DNA from: Larimichthys crocea
Lineage: Eukaryota; Chordata; Actinopteri; Sciaenidae
NCBI RefSeq assembly: GCF_000972845.2
Contig: NC_040011.1
Coordinates: 22,169,067 to 22,233,066 of the forward strand
Reading direction: 5' to 3'
DNA: 64,000 bases
Numbering within the stretch: the first letter of the stretch is position 1; each line of letters begins with the position of its first letter. The notes under the pieces were generated by a model. That model was not told where the DNA came from. It saw only the letters and a list, made by a program, of their open reading frames with translations, and made no database searches. Positions 1 through 11,215 of this stretch are shown here, one piece after another. Both the position numbers and the translations under genes were made by a program.

Positions 1-870
1 TAGATTCAGAATGTAAAACCGGAAGTCTGATACATCATGGTTCTTTTACTGTTCTGGTCTTGGCTGTGGCCCTGCTCAGGTACACCACACATCATGGTCA
101 GCCCGAGAGCAACTTCTTCTTTTGGCTCGATCGTTTAGGATTTAGAATGGAAGAATTCAAATTTTGAATTCTGAATTAGAATGTAGAATTCAGAATTTAA
201 ACCGGAATGTGATGACATAATGGTTCTTTGCCTCTGGTCTTGGCTGCGGCCCAGCCTTGGGTACACCACACATCAGGGCTGCTCAGAGGCCCAAAACCTC
301 TTCGTTTGCTTCGCTCTTTAGAATGCAAAAATTTGGAATGTAGATTTTAGAATAGATAATTCTAAATTTAGAATGTCGAAGATTTAGAATTCAGAATTTT
401 AGGAAATAGAATTCTGACGCACCATGGTTCTGTTTGCTCTGGTCTGGCTGTGGACCTGCCTCTGTTCACCACCATCATTGTCACTCCGACCAAAAACTTG
501 TTGTTGTCCTTCAAGCGTTTGAATTGAATCAATGTCAGATGCAGAATTCAAATTCAGATTTAAATTTAGAATTCAGAAGTTAGAAGCGGGGAATTCTGAG
601 TGACGTCATGGTTCTTTGTACTCGGGTCTTGGCTTGGCCTTTGCCTCGAGTACACCACACATAATTGTCACCCCAGAGCCAAACGTATTTGTTTGCTTCA
701 ACCTTTTAGAATTTAGAATTTAGAATGTAAAATTTAGAATGGTAAATTTAGAATTTGGAACTGGAATCTGATGACAGCAGGTTCGTTTGCTCTGGGTCTT
801 GGCTGGGCCCTGCCTCGGTACACGGACACATCATGTCACACCAGAGCCAAAACTTGTGCGTTTCTTTCAA
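1..870 (-). repeat. Satellite array, inverted part
   Basis: Tandem copies of a unit with a ~100-bp conserved core and a spacer made of AATTCT/AGAATT variants. Here the core reads in the opposite direction to the array at 1600-6290: the reverse complement of the core is seen at about 50-130, 230-310, 420-500, 610-690 and 780-860. These copies are more diverged than those in the forward array. Frames open within it are by-products of the repeat. Confidence 0.9.
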
Positions 871-879
871 TCTTGTATA

Positions 880-1570
880 ATCCCCAGTCGAGGTCAGCAG
901 CACACCGTCCCCACTGAACACAGTGTTGATAGTGCACTGCTTCCCCCGCCTGAGCCGCCGGATGGTGGTCCAGAACCTCCTCGAAGCCGTTCGAAAGTCG
1001 CTCTTCATAGCCTCACCGAACTCCTCCCACGCCCGAGTTTTTGCCTCCGCAACCGCCGAGGCCGCATTCCGCTTGGCATGTCGATACCCGTCAGCTGCTT
1101 CAGGACTCCCACAGGCCAAAAAGGTTCTGTAGGCCTCCTTCTTCAGCTTGACGGCATCCCTCACCGCCGGTGTCCACCAGCGGGTTCGGGGACCACCGCC
1201 ACGACAGGCACCGACCACCTTACGGCCACAGCTCCGGAGATGGAGGAACGGAACAAGGTCCACTCGGACTCAATGTCCCCCGCCTCCCCCGGGACATGAG
1301 CGAAGCTCTCCCGGAGGTGGGAGTTGAAACTCTTTCTGACAGGAGATTCAGCCAGACGTTCCCAACAAACCCACACAGAACGTTTGGGCCTGCCAGGTCT
1401 GACCGCCATCGTCCCCCACCATCGGAGCCAACTCACCACCAGGTGGTGATCAGTTGACAGCTCCGCCCCTCTCTTCACCCGAGTGTCCAAGACATGTGGC
1501 CGCAAGTCCGACGACACGACCACAAAGTCGATCATCGAACTACGGCCGAGGGCATCCTGGTGCCAAGTGC
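880..1570 (-). mobile_element. Non-LTR retrotransposon (LINE) fragment: endonuclease end and linker before the RT
   Basis: Minus-strand translation from 1570 down gives the C-terminal part of an endonuclease/exonuclease/phosphatase domain (motifs SMIDFVVVSSDLRPHVLD and LSTDHHLVVSW), then an Arg/Lys-rich linker (WWTPAVRDAVKLKKEAYR, RRFWTTIRRLRRGKQ). The two halves are in different frames and meet near 1161-1263, so there is a frameshift. Similarity stops abruptly at about 880 and the sequence becomes satellite. The endonuclease N terminus and the whole reverse transcriptase are absent, so it is a dead 0.7-kb fragment. The protein resembles a LINE family very common in teleosts (RTE/Rex or related; clade not certain). 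A 16-bp direct duplication lies at its start, near 1568-1600. Confidence 0.85.
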
Positions 1571-1599
1571 ACATGTGGACACCCTGCACATGTGGACAC

Positions 1600-4500
1600 C
1601 CAGCAAAAGAACCATGATGTCATCAGATTCCGGTTCTAAATTCTGAATTCTAAATTCTGAATTCTGAATTCTGAAATCTGAATTCTAAATTCTAAACGCT
1701 TGAAGGAAACAAACAAGTTTTGGCTCTGGAGTGACAATGATGTGTGGTGAACCCCAGGCAGGGCCACAGCCAAGACCAGAGTAAAAGAACCATGATGTAC
1801 TCAGATTTCGGGTTCTGAATTCTACATTCTATATTCAGAATTCTAAATTCAGAATTCTAAATTCAGAATTCTACATTCTAAATTCTACATTCTGAATTTG
1901 AAGAGATCAAAAGAAACGCACAAGTTTTGGCTCTGGTGTGACCATGATGTGTGGTGTACCTGAGGCAGGGCCACAGCCAAGTCCAGATCAAAAGAACCAT
2001 GATGTCATCAGATTCCGGTTCTACATTCTGAATTCTAAATTCTGAATTCTAAATTCTGAATTCCAAATTCTGAAATCTGAATTCTGAATTCTAAATTCGG
2101 AATTCTGAATTCTAAACGCTTGAAGGAAATGACCAAGTTTTGGCTCTCGGGTGACAATGATGTGTGGTGAACCCGAGGCAGGGCCACAGCTAAGACCAGA
2201 GCAAAAAAAACATGATGTCATCAGATTCCGGTTCTAAATTCTGAATTTTAAATTCTAAATTCCACATTCTGAATTCTAAACGCTTGAAGGAAATGACCAA
2301 GTTTTGGCTCTGGTGTGACCATGATGTGTGGTGTACCCAAGGCAGGGCCACAGCCAAGACCAGAGCAAAAGAACCATGATGTCATCAGATTCCAGTTCCA
2401 AATTCTAAATTCTACATTCTAAAAGATTGAAGCAAACAAATAAGTTTTGGCTTTGGTGTGACAATGATGTGTGGTGTACCTGAGGCAGGGCCACAGCCAA
2501 GACCAGAGTAAAAGAACCATGGTGTCATCAGATTCCGGTTCTACAGTCTGAATTCTAAATTCTAAATTCTGAATTATGAAATCTGAATTCTGAATTCTGA
2601 ATTCTAAATTCTAAATTCTAAATTCTGAATTCTACATTCTAAATTCTAAATTCTGAATTCTACATTCTGAATTCTAAACGCTTGAAGGAAACGACCAAGT
2701 TTTGGTTCTGGAGTGACAATGATGTGTGGTGAACCCGAGGCAGGGCCACAGCTAAGATCAGAGCAAAAGAACCATGATGTCATCAGATTCCGGTTCTGAA
2801 TTCTACATTCTATATTCAGAATTCTAAATTCAGAATTCTAAACTCTGAATTCTACCTTCTAAATTCTACATTCTGAATTCTAAAAGATCGAAAGAAACGC
2901 ACAAGTTTTGGCTCTGGTGTGACCATGATGTGTGGTGTACCCGAGGCAGGGCCACAGCAAAGACCAGATCAAAAGAACCATGATGTCATCAGATTCCGGT
3001 TCTACATTCTGAATTCTAAATTCTAAATACTGAATTCTAAATTCTAAATTCTAAATTCTACATTCTGAATTCTGAATTCTGAATTCTAAATTCTGAATTC
3101 TGAATTCTAAATTCTGAATTCTAAATGCTTGAAGGAAACAACCAAGTTTTGGCTCTCGGGTGACAATCATGTGTGGTGAACCCGAGGCAGGGCCACAGCT
3201 AAGACCAGATCAAAAGAACCATGATGTCATCAGATGCCGGTTCTAAAGTCTGAATTCTAAATTGTATATTCTAAATTTAGAATTCTACATTCTAAATTCT
3301 ACATTTTAAATTCTACATTCTAAAAGAAGAAGTTTTGGCTCTGGGCAGCCCATGATGTGTGGTGTACCCAAGGCTGGGCCGCAGCCAAGACCAGAGCAAA
3401 AGAACCATGATGTAATCAGATTCCGGTTCTAAATTCTGAATTCTACATTCTATATTCAGAATTCTAAATTTTTAAATCTACATTCTAAATTCTAAAAGAT
3501 CGACAAAAAAAAAGAAGTTTTGGCTTTGAGCTGACCATGATGTGTGGTGTACCCGAAGCAGGGCCACAGCCTAGACCACAGCAAAAGAACCATGATGTCA
3601 TCAGATTCCGGTTCTAAATTCAGAATTCTAAATTCAGAATTCTAAATTCAGAATTTGGCTCTGGGGTGACCATGATGTGTGTTGCACCCGAGGCAGGGCC
3701 ACAGCCTAGACCAGATCAAAAGAACCATGATGTCATCAGATTCCGGTTCTACATTCTGAATTCTAAATTCTGAATTCTCAATTCTGAATTCTACATTCTA
3801 AACTATACATTCTGAATTTGAAAAGATCGAAAAAAACACACAAGTTTTGGCTTTGGTGTGACCATGATGTGTGGTGTACCTGAGGCAGGGCCACAGCCAA
3901 GACCAGATCAAAAGAACCATGATGTCATCATATTCCGGTTCTACATTCTGAATTCTTAATTCTAAATTCTGAATTCTGAATTCTGAATTCTAAATTCTGA
4001 ATTCTAAATTCTAAATTCTGAATTCCAAATTCTGAATTCTAAATTCTGAATTCTAAATTTTACATTCTGAATTCTAAATGCTTGAAGGAAACGACCAAGT
4101 TTGGCTCTGGAGTGACAATGATGTGTGGTGAACCCGAGGCAGGGCCACAGCAAAGACCAGAGCAAAAGACCCATGATGTCATCAGATTCCGGTTATAAAT
4201 TCTGAATTCCAAATTCTGATTTCTGAATTCTGAAATCTGAAATCTAAATTCTAAATGCTTGAAGGAAATAAACAAGTTTTGGCTCTGGAGTGAAAATGAT
4301 GTGTGGTGAAACCCAGGCAGGGCCACAGCCAAGACCAGAGCAAAAGAACCATGATGTCATCAGATTCCGATTCTGAATTCAGAATTCTAAATTCAGGAAT
4401 CGAAATTCTGAATTCTACATTCTAAATTCTACATTCTGAATTCTAAAAGATCGAAAGAAATGCACAAGTTTTGGCTCTGGTGTGACCATGATGTGTGGTG

Positions 4501-6290
4501 TACCTGAGGCAGGGCCACAGCCACAACCAGAGCAAAAGAACCATGATGTCATCAGATTACGGTTCTAAATTCTGAATTCTAAATTCTGGATTCTGAAATC
4601 TGAATTCTGAATTCTAAATTCTAAACGCTTGAAGGAATCAAACAATTTTTGGTTCTGGAGTGACAATGATGTGTGGTGAACCCGAGGCATGGCCACAGCC
4701 AAGACCAGAGCAAAAGAACCATGATGGCATCAGATTCCGGTTCTAAATTCTGAATTCCAAATTCTACATTCTGAATTTAAAATTCTACATTCTAAATTCT
4801 ACCTTCTATAAGATCGAAGTTTTGGCTCTGGGCAGCCCATGATGTGTGGTGTACCCAAGGTACCCCGGTTCTAAATTCTGAATTCTAAATTCTACATTCT
4901 GAATTTGGAATACTACATTCTAAATTCTACATTCTGAATTCTACATGCTGAATTCTAAAAGATCGAAAGAAATATACAAGTTTTGGCCCTGGAGTGACAA
5001 TGATGTGTGGTGTACCCGAAGCAGGGCCACAGCCAAGACCAGAGCAAAAGAACCATGATGACATCAGATTCCGGTTCTAAATTCTGAATTCTAAATACTA
5101 CATTCTAAATTCTACATTCTGAATTCTAAAAGATCAAAAGAAATGCACAAGTTTTGGCTCTGGTGTGACCATGATGTGTGGTGTACCTGAGGCAGGGCCA
5201 CAGCCACAACCAGAGCAAAAGAACCATGATGTCATCAGATTACGGTTCTAAATTCTGAATTCTAAATTCTGGATTCTGAAATCTGAATTCTGAATTCTAA
5301 ATTCTAAACGCTTGAAGGAATCAAACAATTTTTGGTTCTGGAGTGACAATGATGTGTGGTGAACCCGAGGCATGGCCACAGCCAAGACCAGAGCAAAAGA
5401 ACCATGATGGCATCAATTCCGGTTCTAAATTCTGATTCCAAACTACATTCTGAATTTAAAATTCTACATTCTAAATTCTACCTTCTATAAGATCGAAGTT
5501 TTGGCTCTGGGCAGCCCATGAGTGTGGTGTACCCAAGGTACCCCGGTTCTCAATTCGAATTCTATTCTACTCTGAATTTGGATACATACTCTAAATTCTA
5601 CATTCTGAATTCTACATGCTGAATTCTAAAGATCGAAAGAATATACAAGTTTTGGCCCTGGCGTGACATGTGTGTGGTGTACCCGAAGCAGGGCCACAGC
5701 CAAGACCAGAGCAAAAGAACCATGATGACATCAGATTCCGGTTCTAAATTCTGAATTCTAAATACTACATTCTAAATTCTACATTCTGAATTCTAAAAGA
5801 TCAAAAGAAATGCACAAGTTTTGGCTCTGGTGTGACCATGATGTGTGGTGTACCTGAGGCAGGGCCACAGCCAAGACCAGAGCAAAAGAACCATGATGTC
5901 ATCAGATTCCGGTTCTAAATTCAGAATTCTAAATTCAGAATTCTAAATTCAGAATACTACATTCTAAATTCTACATTCTGAATTCTAAAAGATCGAAAGA
6001 AGTGCACAAGTTTTGGCTCTGGTGTGACCATGATGTGTGGTGAACCCGAGGCAGGGCCACAGCCACGACCAGAGCAAAAGAACCATTATGACATCAGATT
6101 ACGGTTCTAAATTCAGAATTCTAAATTCAGAATACTACATTCTAAATTGTAAAAGATCGAAACAAACAAACAAGTTTTGGCTCTGGGGTCACCATAATGT
6201 GTGGTGTACCCGAGGCATAGCCACAGCCAAGACCAGAGCAAAGAAACCATGATGTCATCAGATTCCGGTTCCAATTCCTGAAATCAAAAT
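1600..6290 (+). repeat. Satellite array, forward part
   Basis: About 25 tandem units. The core runs from AAGTTTTGGCTCTGG through a GTGTGGTGTACCC block and a CAGGGCCACAGCC block to ACCATGATGTCATCAG. The spacer is an irregular run of AATTCTGAATTC/AAATTCTA words of very different length, so the unit length varies from about 135 to 255 bp while the core stays constant. The array ends at the TTAA that starts the piggyBac element. No gene is supported inside it. Confidence 0.95.
4461..5810 (+). repeat. Recent ~675-bp higher-order duplication inside the satellite
   Basis: A multi-unit block beginning at 4461 is repeated from 5144, and the same phase recurs at 5811. The two blocks share unusual variants such as GATGGCATCA, TTTTTGGTTCTGG and AAGGTACCCC. 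The second block (667 bp) is 16 bp shorter than the first (683 bp), apparently through scattered single-base losses, for example GCCCATGAGTGTGG against GCCCATGATGTGTGG. Confidence 0.85.
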
Positions 6291-7339
6291 TTTAACCCTC
6301 CTGTCGCCCTTCACATTCCGTATACATCCGGTGTCCTCTCGCACAGAGGTCAAACTGACCCATGCTCCAAAGATGAGGAGGGGGAGTTGGCACACGCGGG
6401 GCAGTACAGGAGCGCACAGCCTCTGCATATGTATTTCTCGCAGATCCCGGATCTGGGCCTGGGCCTAGGTCGGGTCATGAGGCTCACCCCCAAGGGGCAG
6501 ATGCAGACACAGAAGACATTTCCTGAGGATCCCAGAGAGGGACACATGTGGATTTTGGACCCATTTTCTGTGGATCCACTGCAAATATGTTGCTTTGCCC
6601 TCACATCTGGAATCCCAGCTTCTGGAAGTTTCCACTGACAGCACTTTAAAGTTGCAGTGGGGCAAACTGGACCTGGGCTCCTTCTGGGTTGCTGTCTCAA
6701 AGGAGTACCCTGTCTTGCACTGGGGCTTGTGAAACTCCTTCTCCCATTCACCCACCCCTACCTGTTGTGAGTCAGGATTCTCCATCCTGGCCACAACTAA
6801 GACCAAAGCCCGAACAGACTCAGAGCATGCTGGGAGGCTACTCTGAGAGTGAGCCTTTCCCCCATTCCACCCAGACTGGATCTGATTGTGTCTCAGAGGC
6901 CCGGCCCAGTGTCTCATTAAGAGGTGAAGATAAAAAGGTTGAAGAAAAAAAAAGTTGTATAATTGTTATTATTGTTATTGTTCTATGTTACAGATATAAA
7001 TATTCTTCTGGTTCTCCATGCCACAAGTATAGTTTCATTTGCACTTTATTTTCAATTTTATTTACAGTTTATTTATTATTTAAAAAACATTATTTTGAAT
7101 GTATTTAATTATCTCACCACGTTTTATTGATTGATTTTATATGTGTATATATTTTTTATCTGAGTCCTTCCTTTTTATTTAGTAAAATCTAATTATAGAA
7201 ATAGACAAAATCATCCTGGAGGAGGACTAATCGCGCGGGTCTTAGGAAATACGGAAAAGACGGCTGGAAGCGGTATGGATGAGATCGACCTGCCGCCTAC
7301 CTGGGCTGCTCATCCTCGCCGGCGTGTCAGGTCCGAGGT

Positions 7340-8560
7340 GATGCCACCGCCAGCCTGTGGGACGCGGAGAGCGGACGTGCCATTTCCGTGTGCACGATGT
7401 CACTCAAAGTATTTTCACGTTTACTCGAAAGCTGGTGCGGTTCGACGACTGCGAAAAACGAGAGCGGAGAGACGCGCCCTCGGACAAACTGGCGGCCGTG
7501 AGAAAGGTCTGGGACACGTGGGTCGAGCGGCTACCGACCCTCTACAACCCTGGGCCTCACGTCACGCTGGATGAGCAACTGGTTCCGTTCAGAGGTGACT
7601 ACGCGAACGATAAATCAATAAAAACTTTCTTTTTTATTTTATATATTATTTTATTTTTTTACAATAAGTCTTTTTTGTCTTGTCTTTCTTTTGTAGCGAG
7701 GGGATGAAACCCCCGCATGCACCACACACACACACACCACACACCAGAAATCAAACACAGAATGCTCCGGAAAGTCCCAGAATCTTCTGGTTTTGTTACC
7801 GGCAGCATGCCAAGTTTCCTGTCTGTGACTGAGAAAGGATAAACAGAGTGGTGGTGGTGGTGTGATAAACCACACAGGCAGATCAACCAAACAGAATGTT
7901 CCGGAAGTCCCAGAATCTTCTGGCCTGTCACTTGCAGCATGCCAGGTTTTCTGCTGGAACTGAAAAGATAAGGCAGCTGTGGTGGTGTGGTGGTGTTGAT
8001 AAACCACACAGGCAGATCAACCAACCGAATGTTCCAGAAGTCCCAGAACTTTCTGGCTTGTACTTGGCAGCATGCCAGGTTTTCTGCTGGTCCTCTCCTC
8101 CAAGTTCACCTTCCACGCGACACCGCGCTGGTCACCTACCTGGCCAAGAAAAACAACAAACGTGCTGCTGCTCAGCATGTTGCACGCTCGGACCGTGGAC
8201 TCGTAGGGCCGCAGCAGGTGCGGACGATAAGCCCGCCGTCATCCTGCGGACTACAACTCCAACAAAGGCGGCGTGGACACCTGGACAAAGTCGTCGCCCA
8301 CCTAAGCTGCAGGAGGATGATGGTCGCTGGCCCCTCGCCGTCTTCCACAACATTCTCGACGTGTCTTCCTACAATGCCTTCGTGATATGGAGGGAGCTCA
8401 ACCCCAAATGGCTGCCTGGCAAGCGCAACAAGAGGAGGGTGTTTCTTGAGCAGCTAGGCAAGGCGCTCGTCGCCCCGCTCATCGAACGGAGGACTCATCT
8501 GCCGAGAGCCGAAGCGGCCGCGGCGGTCGTGAAAACCTATCGACTGGCGGGCGGCGGTGG
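7340..8560 (+). pseudogene. piggyBac transposase (PGBD4-like DDE_Tnp_1_7), broken
   Basis: The N-terminal part is recognisable in shifting frames (RKLVRFDDCEKRERR, KLAAVRKVWDTWVERLP, LYNPGPHVTLDEQLVPFRG at about 7425-7595). The C-terminal part resumes at 8096 (RDTALVTYLAKKNN, then WPLAVFHNILDVSSYNAFVIW and GKRNKRRVFLEQLGKALV up to about 8500). The central catalytic DDD region is missing; in its place are a T-rich stretch and a triple ~130-bp tandem repeat (7733-8095). Several frameshifts separate the pieces, so no active transposase can be made. Domesticated PGBD genes keep the core open, which this does not. Confidence 0.85.
7733..8095. repeat. Three ~130-bp tandem copies inside the piggyBac remnant
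   Basis: Each copy contains AACCACACAGGCAGATCAAC, a TTCCGGAAGTCCCAGAA stretch and CAGCATGCCAGGTTTTCTG, with GTGGTGGTG runs between copies. Copy boundaries are near 7733, 7864 and 8001. It replaces the transposase core. It has no coding potential shared between copies. Confidence 0.85.
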
Positions 8561-8580
8561 CGGAGGGGTTCCTCCTCCTC

Positions 8581-8639
8581 CTCCACCACCTCCTTCTTCT
8601 TCTTCTTCTTCTTCTTCTTCTTCTTCTTCTTCTTTTCTT
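8581..8639. repeat. CTT/CCT microsatellite at a gap edge
   Basis: A run of CCT then TTC triplets ends in the first N block. The microsatellite is the likely reason the assembly stops here. Confidence 0.9.
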
Positions 8640-8739
8640 NNNNNNNNNNNNNNNNNNNNNNNNNNNNNNNNNNNNNNNNNNNNNNNNNNNNNNNNNNNNN
8701 NNNNNNNNNNNNNNNNNNNNNNNNNNNNNNNNNNNNNNN
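8640..8739. other. Assembly gap (100 N)
   Basis: A block of exactly 100 N, so probably of unknown true size. Confidence 0.99.
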
Positions 8740-9845
8740 GTTGGTTCAACTGCTCCTGTTGCAACTTCAGAATTTCCCTCATCTCATGCAGCTCCGAAGT
8801 TTGAGGGGGGCAAACACCCAACTGACAACTGCCCTGGACCACACACTGAGCACCGAAGACAGCAGGGACAGAATTCCTATGACCCCTAAAACCTCCAGGT
8901 GAACCCACCTGATCGCCTCACTCCTAGCNNNNNNNNNNNNNNNNNNNNNNNNNNNNNNNNNNNNNNNNNNNNNNNNNNNNNNNNNNNNNNNNNNNNNNNN
9001 NNNNNNNNNNNNNNNNNNNNNNNNNNNNTTAAGCGCAGCCCAGAATGGCTGCGCCAAGTTTGGCTCCTGTCTATGCCCGGCATCAACTCACACCGGGCAC
9101 GTGTTGGCAGCGTTAATGGGCAGCATAGCGAGCGGCCGATTGATGCCGCGATCACGCGAAATCCTGGACGTACGCGAGACCCCGCGATAAACTGTGTATA
9201 AAGAAAACAACAACAACAAACAGCTTACATTGCTTTTCCAACGTGGAAGAGATTATAAAAAGCATCTGTTGTGTCATAAATTATTGTGTGTTGTTCATCT
9301 TCAACAATTAGTCTCTCATCGTTCATGTTGAGACCCTTTGATCGATTGACTGCTGACCTGGTGCTACCGGTCATGACATAATGCTGATGTGAAGTTGTGA
9401 TAAGCTACATGAAATGCGTATTGTGTTTTATTTTTTAAAGGGGGCCGAAGTGTATTGCATTGATTCTGTGTTGGATTTCCTGTCTGGTGCGACCTGCTCT
9501 GTTGAGATTTACGTGGTTTAGCAGTGGCTTGTGTCAAAAACAGAAATGCTACGGAATGATAGCGCTGCAGCACGGAGAGACGTTTCTGGGACGCTTCTGA
9601 GACGTTCTGCGGCGCGCCCTGTGTGAATGGTTTGATTGATTAGAGTGGCAGCGGTCAGCTCCGGTGACCCCGTCCAGCCGTTCCGGCGCCGCTTACATCC
9701 CCGGTGTGAGTGGGCCTTCAGGTGTACAATCTGATGAGTGATCTTTCTCTTTCAAAAGATAAATAAACAAAAAGGGTACTTAATAACTATATTGGCATGT
9801 CTAATTCTACAAAAAAATGGTTAGTAATCAGTTAAAAATTAATGA
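8740..9845. other. Island between gaps and following non-genic DNA
   Basis: 8740-8928 is an isolated contig piece; its minus strand can encode a short Gln/Glu-rich helix (MREILKLQQEQLNQ) that looks like retroelement coiled coil, but the piece is too short to assign. 8929-9028 is a second 100-N gap. 9029-9845 is GC-rich at first, then ordinary AT-rich DNA, and holds no gene that I can support. The GC-rich 9580-9720 stretch could be a transposon fragment. Confidence 0.5.
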
Positions 9846-9945
9846 NNNNNNNNNNNNNNNNNNNNNNNNNNNNNNNNNNNNNNNNNNNNNNNNNNNNNNN
9901 NNNNNNNNNNNNNNNNNNNNNNNNNNNNNNNNNNNNNNNNNNNNN
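9846..9945. other. Assembly gap (100 N) inside locus A
   Basis: This gap cuts the V exon of NITR-like locus A. The missing V 3' end and the I, membrane and tail exons are not found on the other side. Confidence 0.99.
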
Positions 9946-10303
9946 CATGTGAGGAGTCTGGTTAACACCTATATAATCAAAGACAAATGTTCCTCCCAAC
10001 AATTCAGGAAAGTTTCCAGAAACTAGTCTGATCCAAAACAATGTTCCTTGCCCTGACGATTTCTGGCGTGTACACGTCAAATTCACATCATCTCCAACAC
10101 CAACAGTCTTCATGTCAAAGTTCAGATCATCTGAGCATCCTAAAGACAAAATGAAATACAGCAGTGATCAACAACAGAGATAGATTCATATCTGCCCTGT
10201 GCTCAAATGATGCAAGAAGATGAAAATATATTTATAAGACAAAAGTTGACTTACGCCCCACTGTGAGGATCAGCAGTAAATAAAACACGGTCAGCATTTT
10301 CAT
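9946..10303 (-). pseudogene. NITR-like locus A, 5' part only (signal and partial V exon)
   Basis: The signal exon is 10255-10303 (minus; MKMLTVFYLLLILTVG), followed by a GTAAG donor. The V exon starts at 10139 after an AG acceptor and runs to the gap edge at 9946, giving CSDDLNFDMKTVGVGDDVN, the first V cysteine, FWIRLVSGNFPELLGG and FDYIGVNQTPHM. Nearly every residue matches the start of locus B. The second V cysteine and all later exons are absent on the far side of the gap, so this is either a truncated copy or a gene broken by misassembly. I call it a partial gene; whether it is a true pseudogene depends on the gap. Confidence 0.8.
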
Positions 10304-10404
10304 GTTATTCCACTTGAGACTACAGTAAAATTAGATCCTAATAGAAGATGATTCACCTTAATGTAACCATATCAAGGGGGAGGGAACAATTTTAGAGCAA
10401 TCTG

Positions 10405-10409
10405 ATTGG
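10405..10409 (-). promoter_or_regulatory. CCAAT (Y-box-like) element upstream of locus A
   Basis: ATTGG on the plus strand, CCAAT on the coding strand, in the context GGACCAATCAGA, 102 bp upstream of the ATG. The same word sits at nearly the same distance upstream of B and G. Confidence 0.55.
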
Positions 10410-10735
10410 TCCATTGTTATGTAGGCATCTCACTGCACTACCACAGAGGAAGTAATATCGCAATCTTTCCAATCTAAAGACATGAAACAACATCAGCTTT
10501 TGTTTGGTTTCTGTAACTGACACGGACAGTGTGATTTATCTGATCTTGTGTGTGTGTTCAGCTAATAAGGAAACACCCTCAGTGCTCATGTATGAAGACA
10601 AGTTCCCTTAAAACAAAGAAGAGACAATATGTCTTCATAAAGCACATTTCTGATCTGTACATTTTTAGTTTTTGTTATTTATATTATAGGGAGAATCGGC
10701 TCCTGACTTCCATAAACCTTAAAATAGTTCAGGTC

Positions 10736-10868
10736 AGGGCCGGTCCTAGCTACGGGCAATTTGGGCGGCCGCCCAGGGCGCATTCTCAGTGGGGGGCGCA
10801 CGAACGGCCGAAAAAGCAAAAAACTTCGGTAATTTTCGATACCGCTCATTAAGTTAGCGGAGCGGGGA
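10736..10868. mobile_element. GC-rich fragment, probably hAT-like
   Basis: Starts with CAGGGCCGGTCCTAG, a common start of fish hAT-like elements, and continues with GGGCGGCCGCCCAGGGCGC. It separates the two upstream-region copies of locus A. No transposase is visible. Confidence 0.4.
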
Positions 10869-11215
10869 AAAGTTTAGAGCAACTGGATTGGCGGGTTGTT
10901 TGAGGCATCGCACGCACTAACCATGGACAGTAAGTAAGTGATCAGCATCTTCCACCTAAAGACATGAAACAACATCAGCTTTTGTTTGTTTTCTTAACTG
11001 ACACTGACTTTGTGATTTATTTGATCGGTGTTGTTCACTAAATAAGGAACCACTCTCAATGACTCTTTGGGGTCGCAGTATACAAGAAGAAGTTCCCGAT
11101 AATGCGCCCCCACCATGAACAGGACAATTGCTTCATTCATTCTGTCCTACTTTTAGTTTTTGTTTATATGTATTGAGTTGGCACCTGACTTCCAACACCT
11201 AATATATTCAGGGTA

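Larger units (their letters stand above)
6291..8639 (+). mobile_element. Decayed piggyBac-type DNA transposon
   Basis: The element begins at a TTAA (6291-6294), the piggyBac target site, followed by CCCTCCTGTCGCCC and a GGTCAAACTGACCC palindrome, which resembles fish piggyBac termini. Remnants of a piggyBac transposase follow at about 7340-7600 and 8096-8560. Positions 6300-7240 hold no recognisable protein. The matching right terminus is not visible: the element runs into a CTT microsatellite and an assembly gap. The left half abuts the satellite array directly. Confidence 0.75.
10376..11215 (-). repeat. Locus A upstream region in two tandem copies
   Basis: 10376-10735 and 10868-11215 are diverged copies of the same upstream region (shared AAAGACATGAAACAACATCA, CTGACACTGACTTTGTGATT and TCCTGACTTCC words). 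The corresponding region occurs once at locus B (21655-21970). The distal copy is more diverged and ends just before a 10-N gap. Confidence 0.75.

Noticed and set aside
2021..4332. Open frames inside the satellite
   Set aside because: Created by the repeat itself; residues are periodic and copied from unit to unit.
1600..6290. CRISPR-like alternation of conserved repeat and variable spacer
   Set aside because: Core is ~100 bp, spacers are low-complexity AATTCT words, no cas genes, and the genome is a fish.
8537..9201. Long frames crossing N blocks
   Set aside because: They read through unknown bases and a microsatellite.
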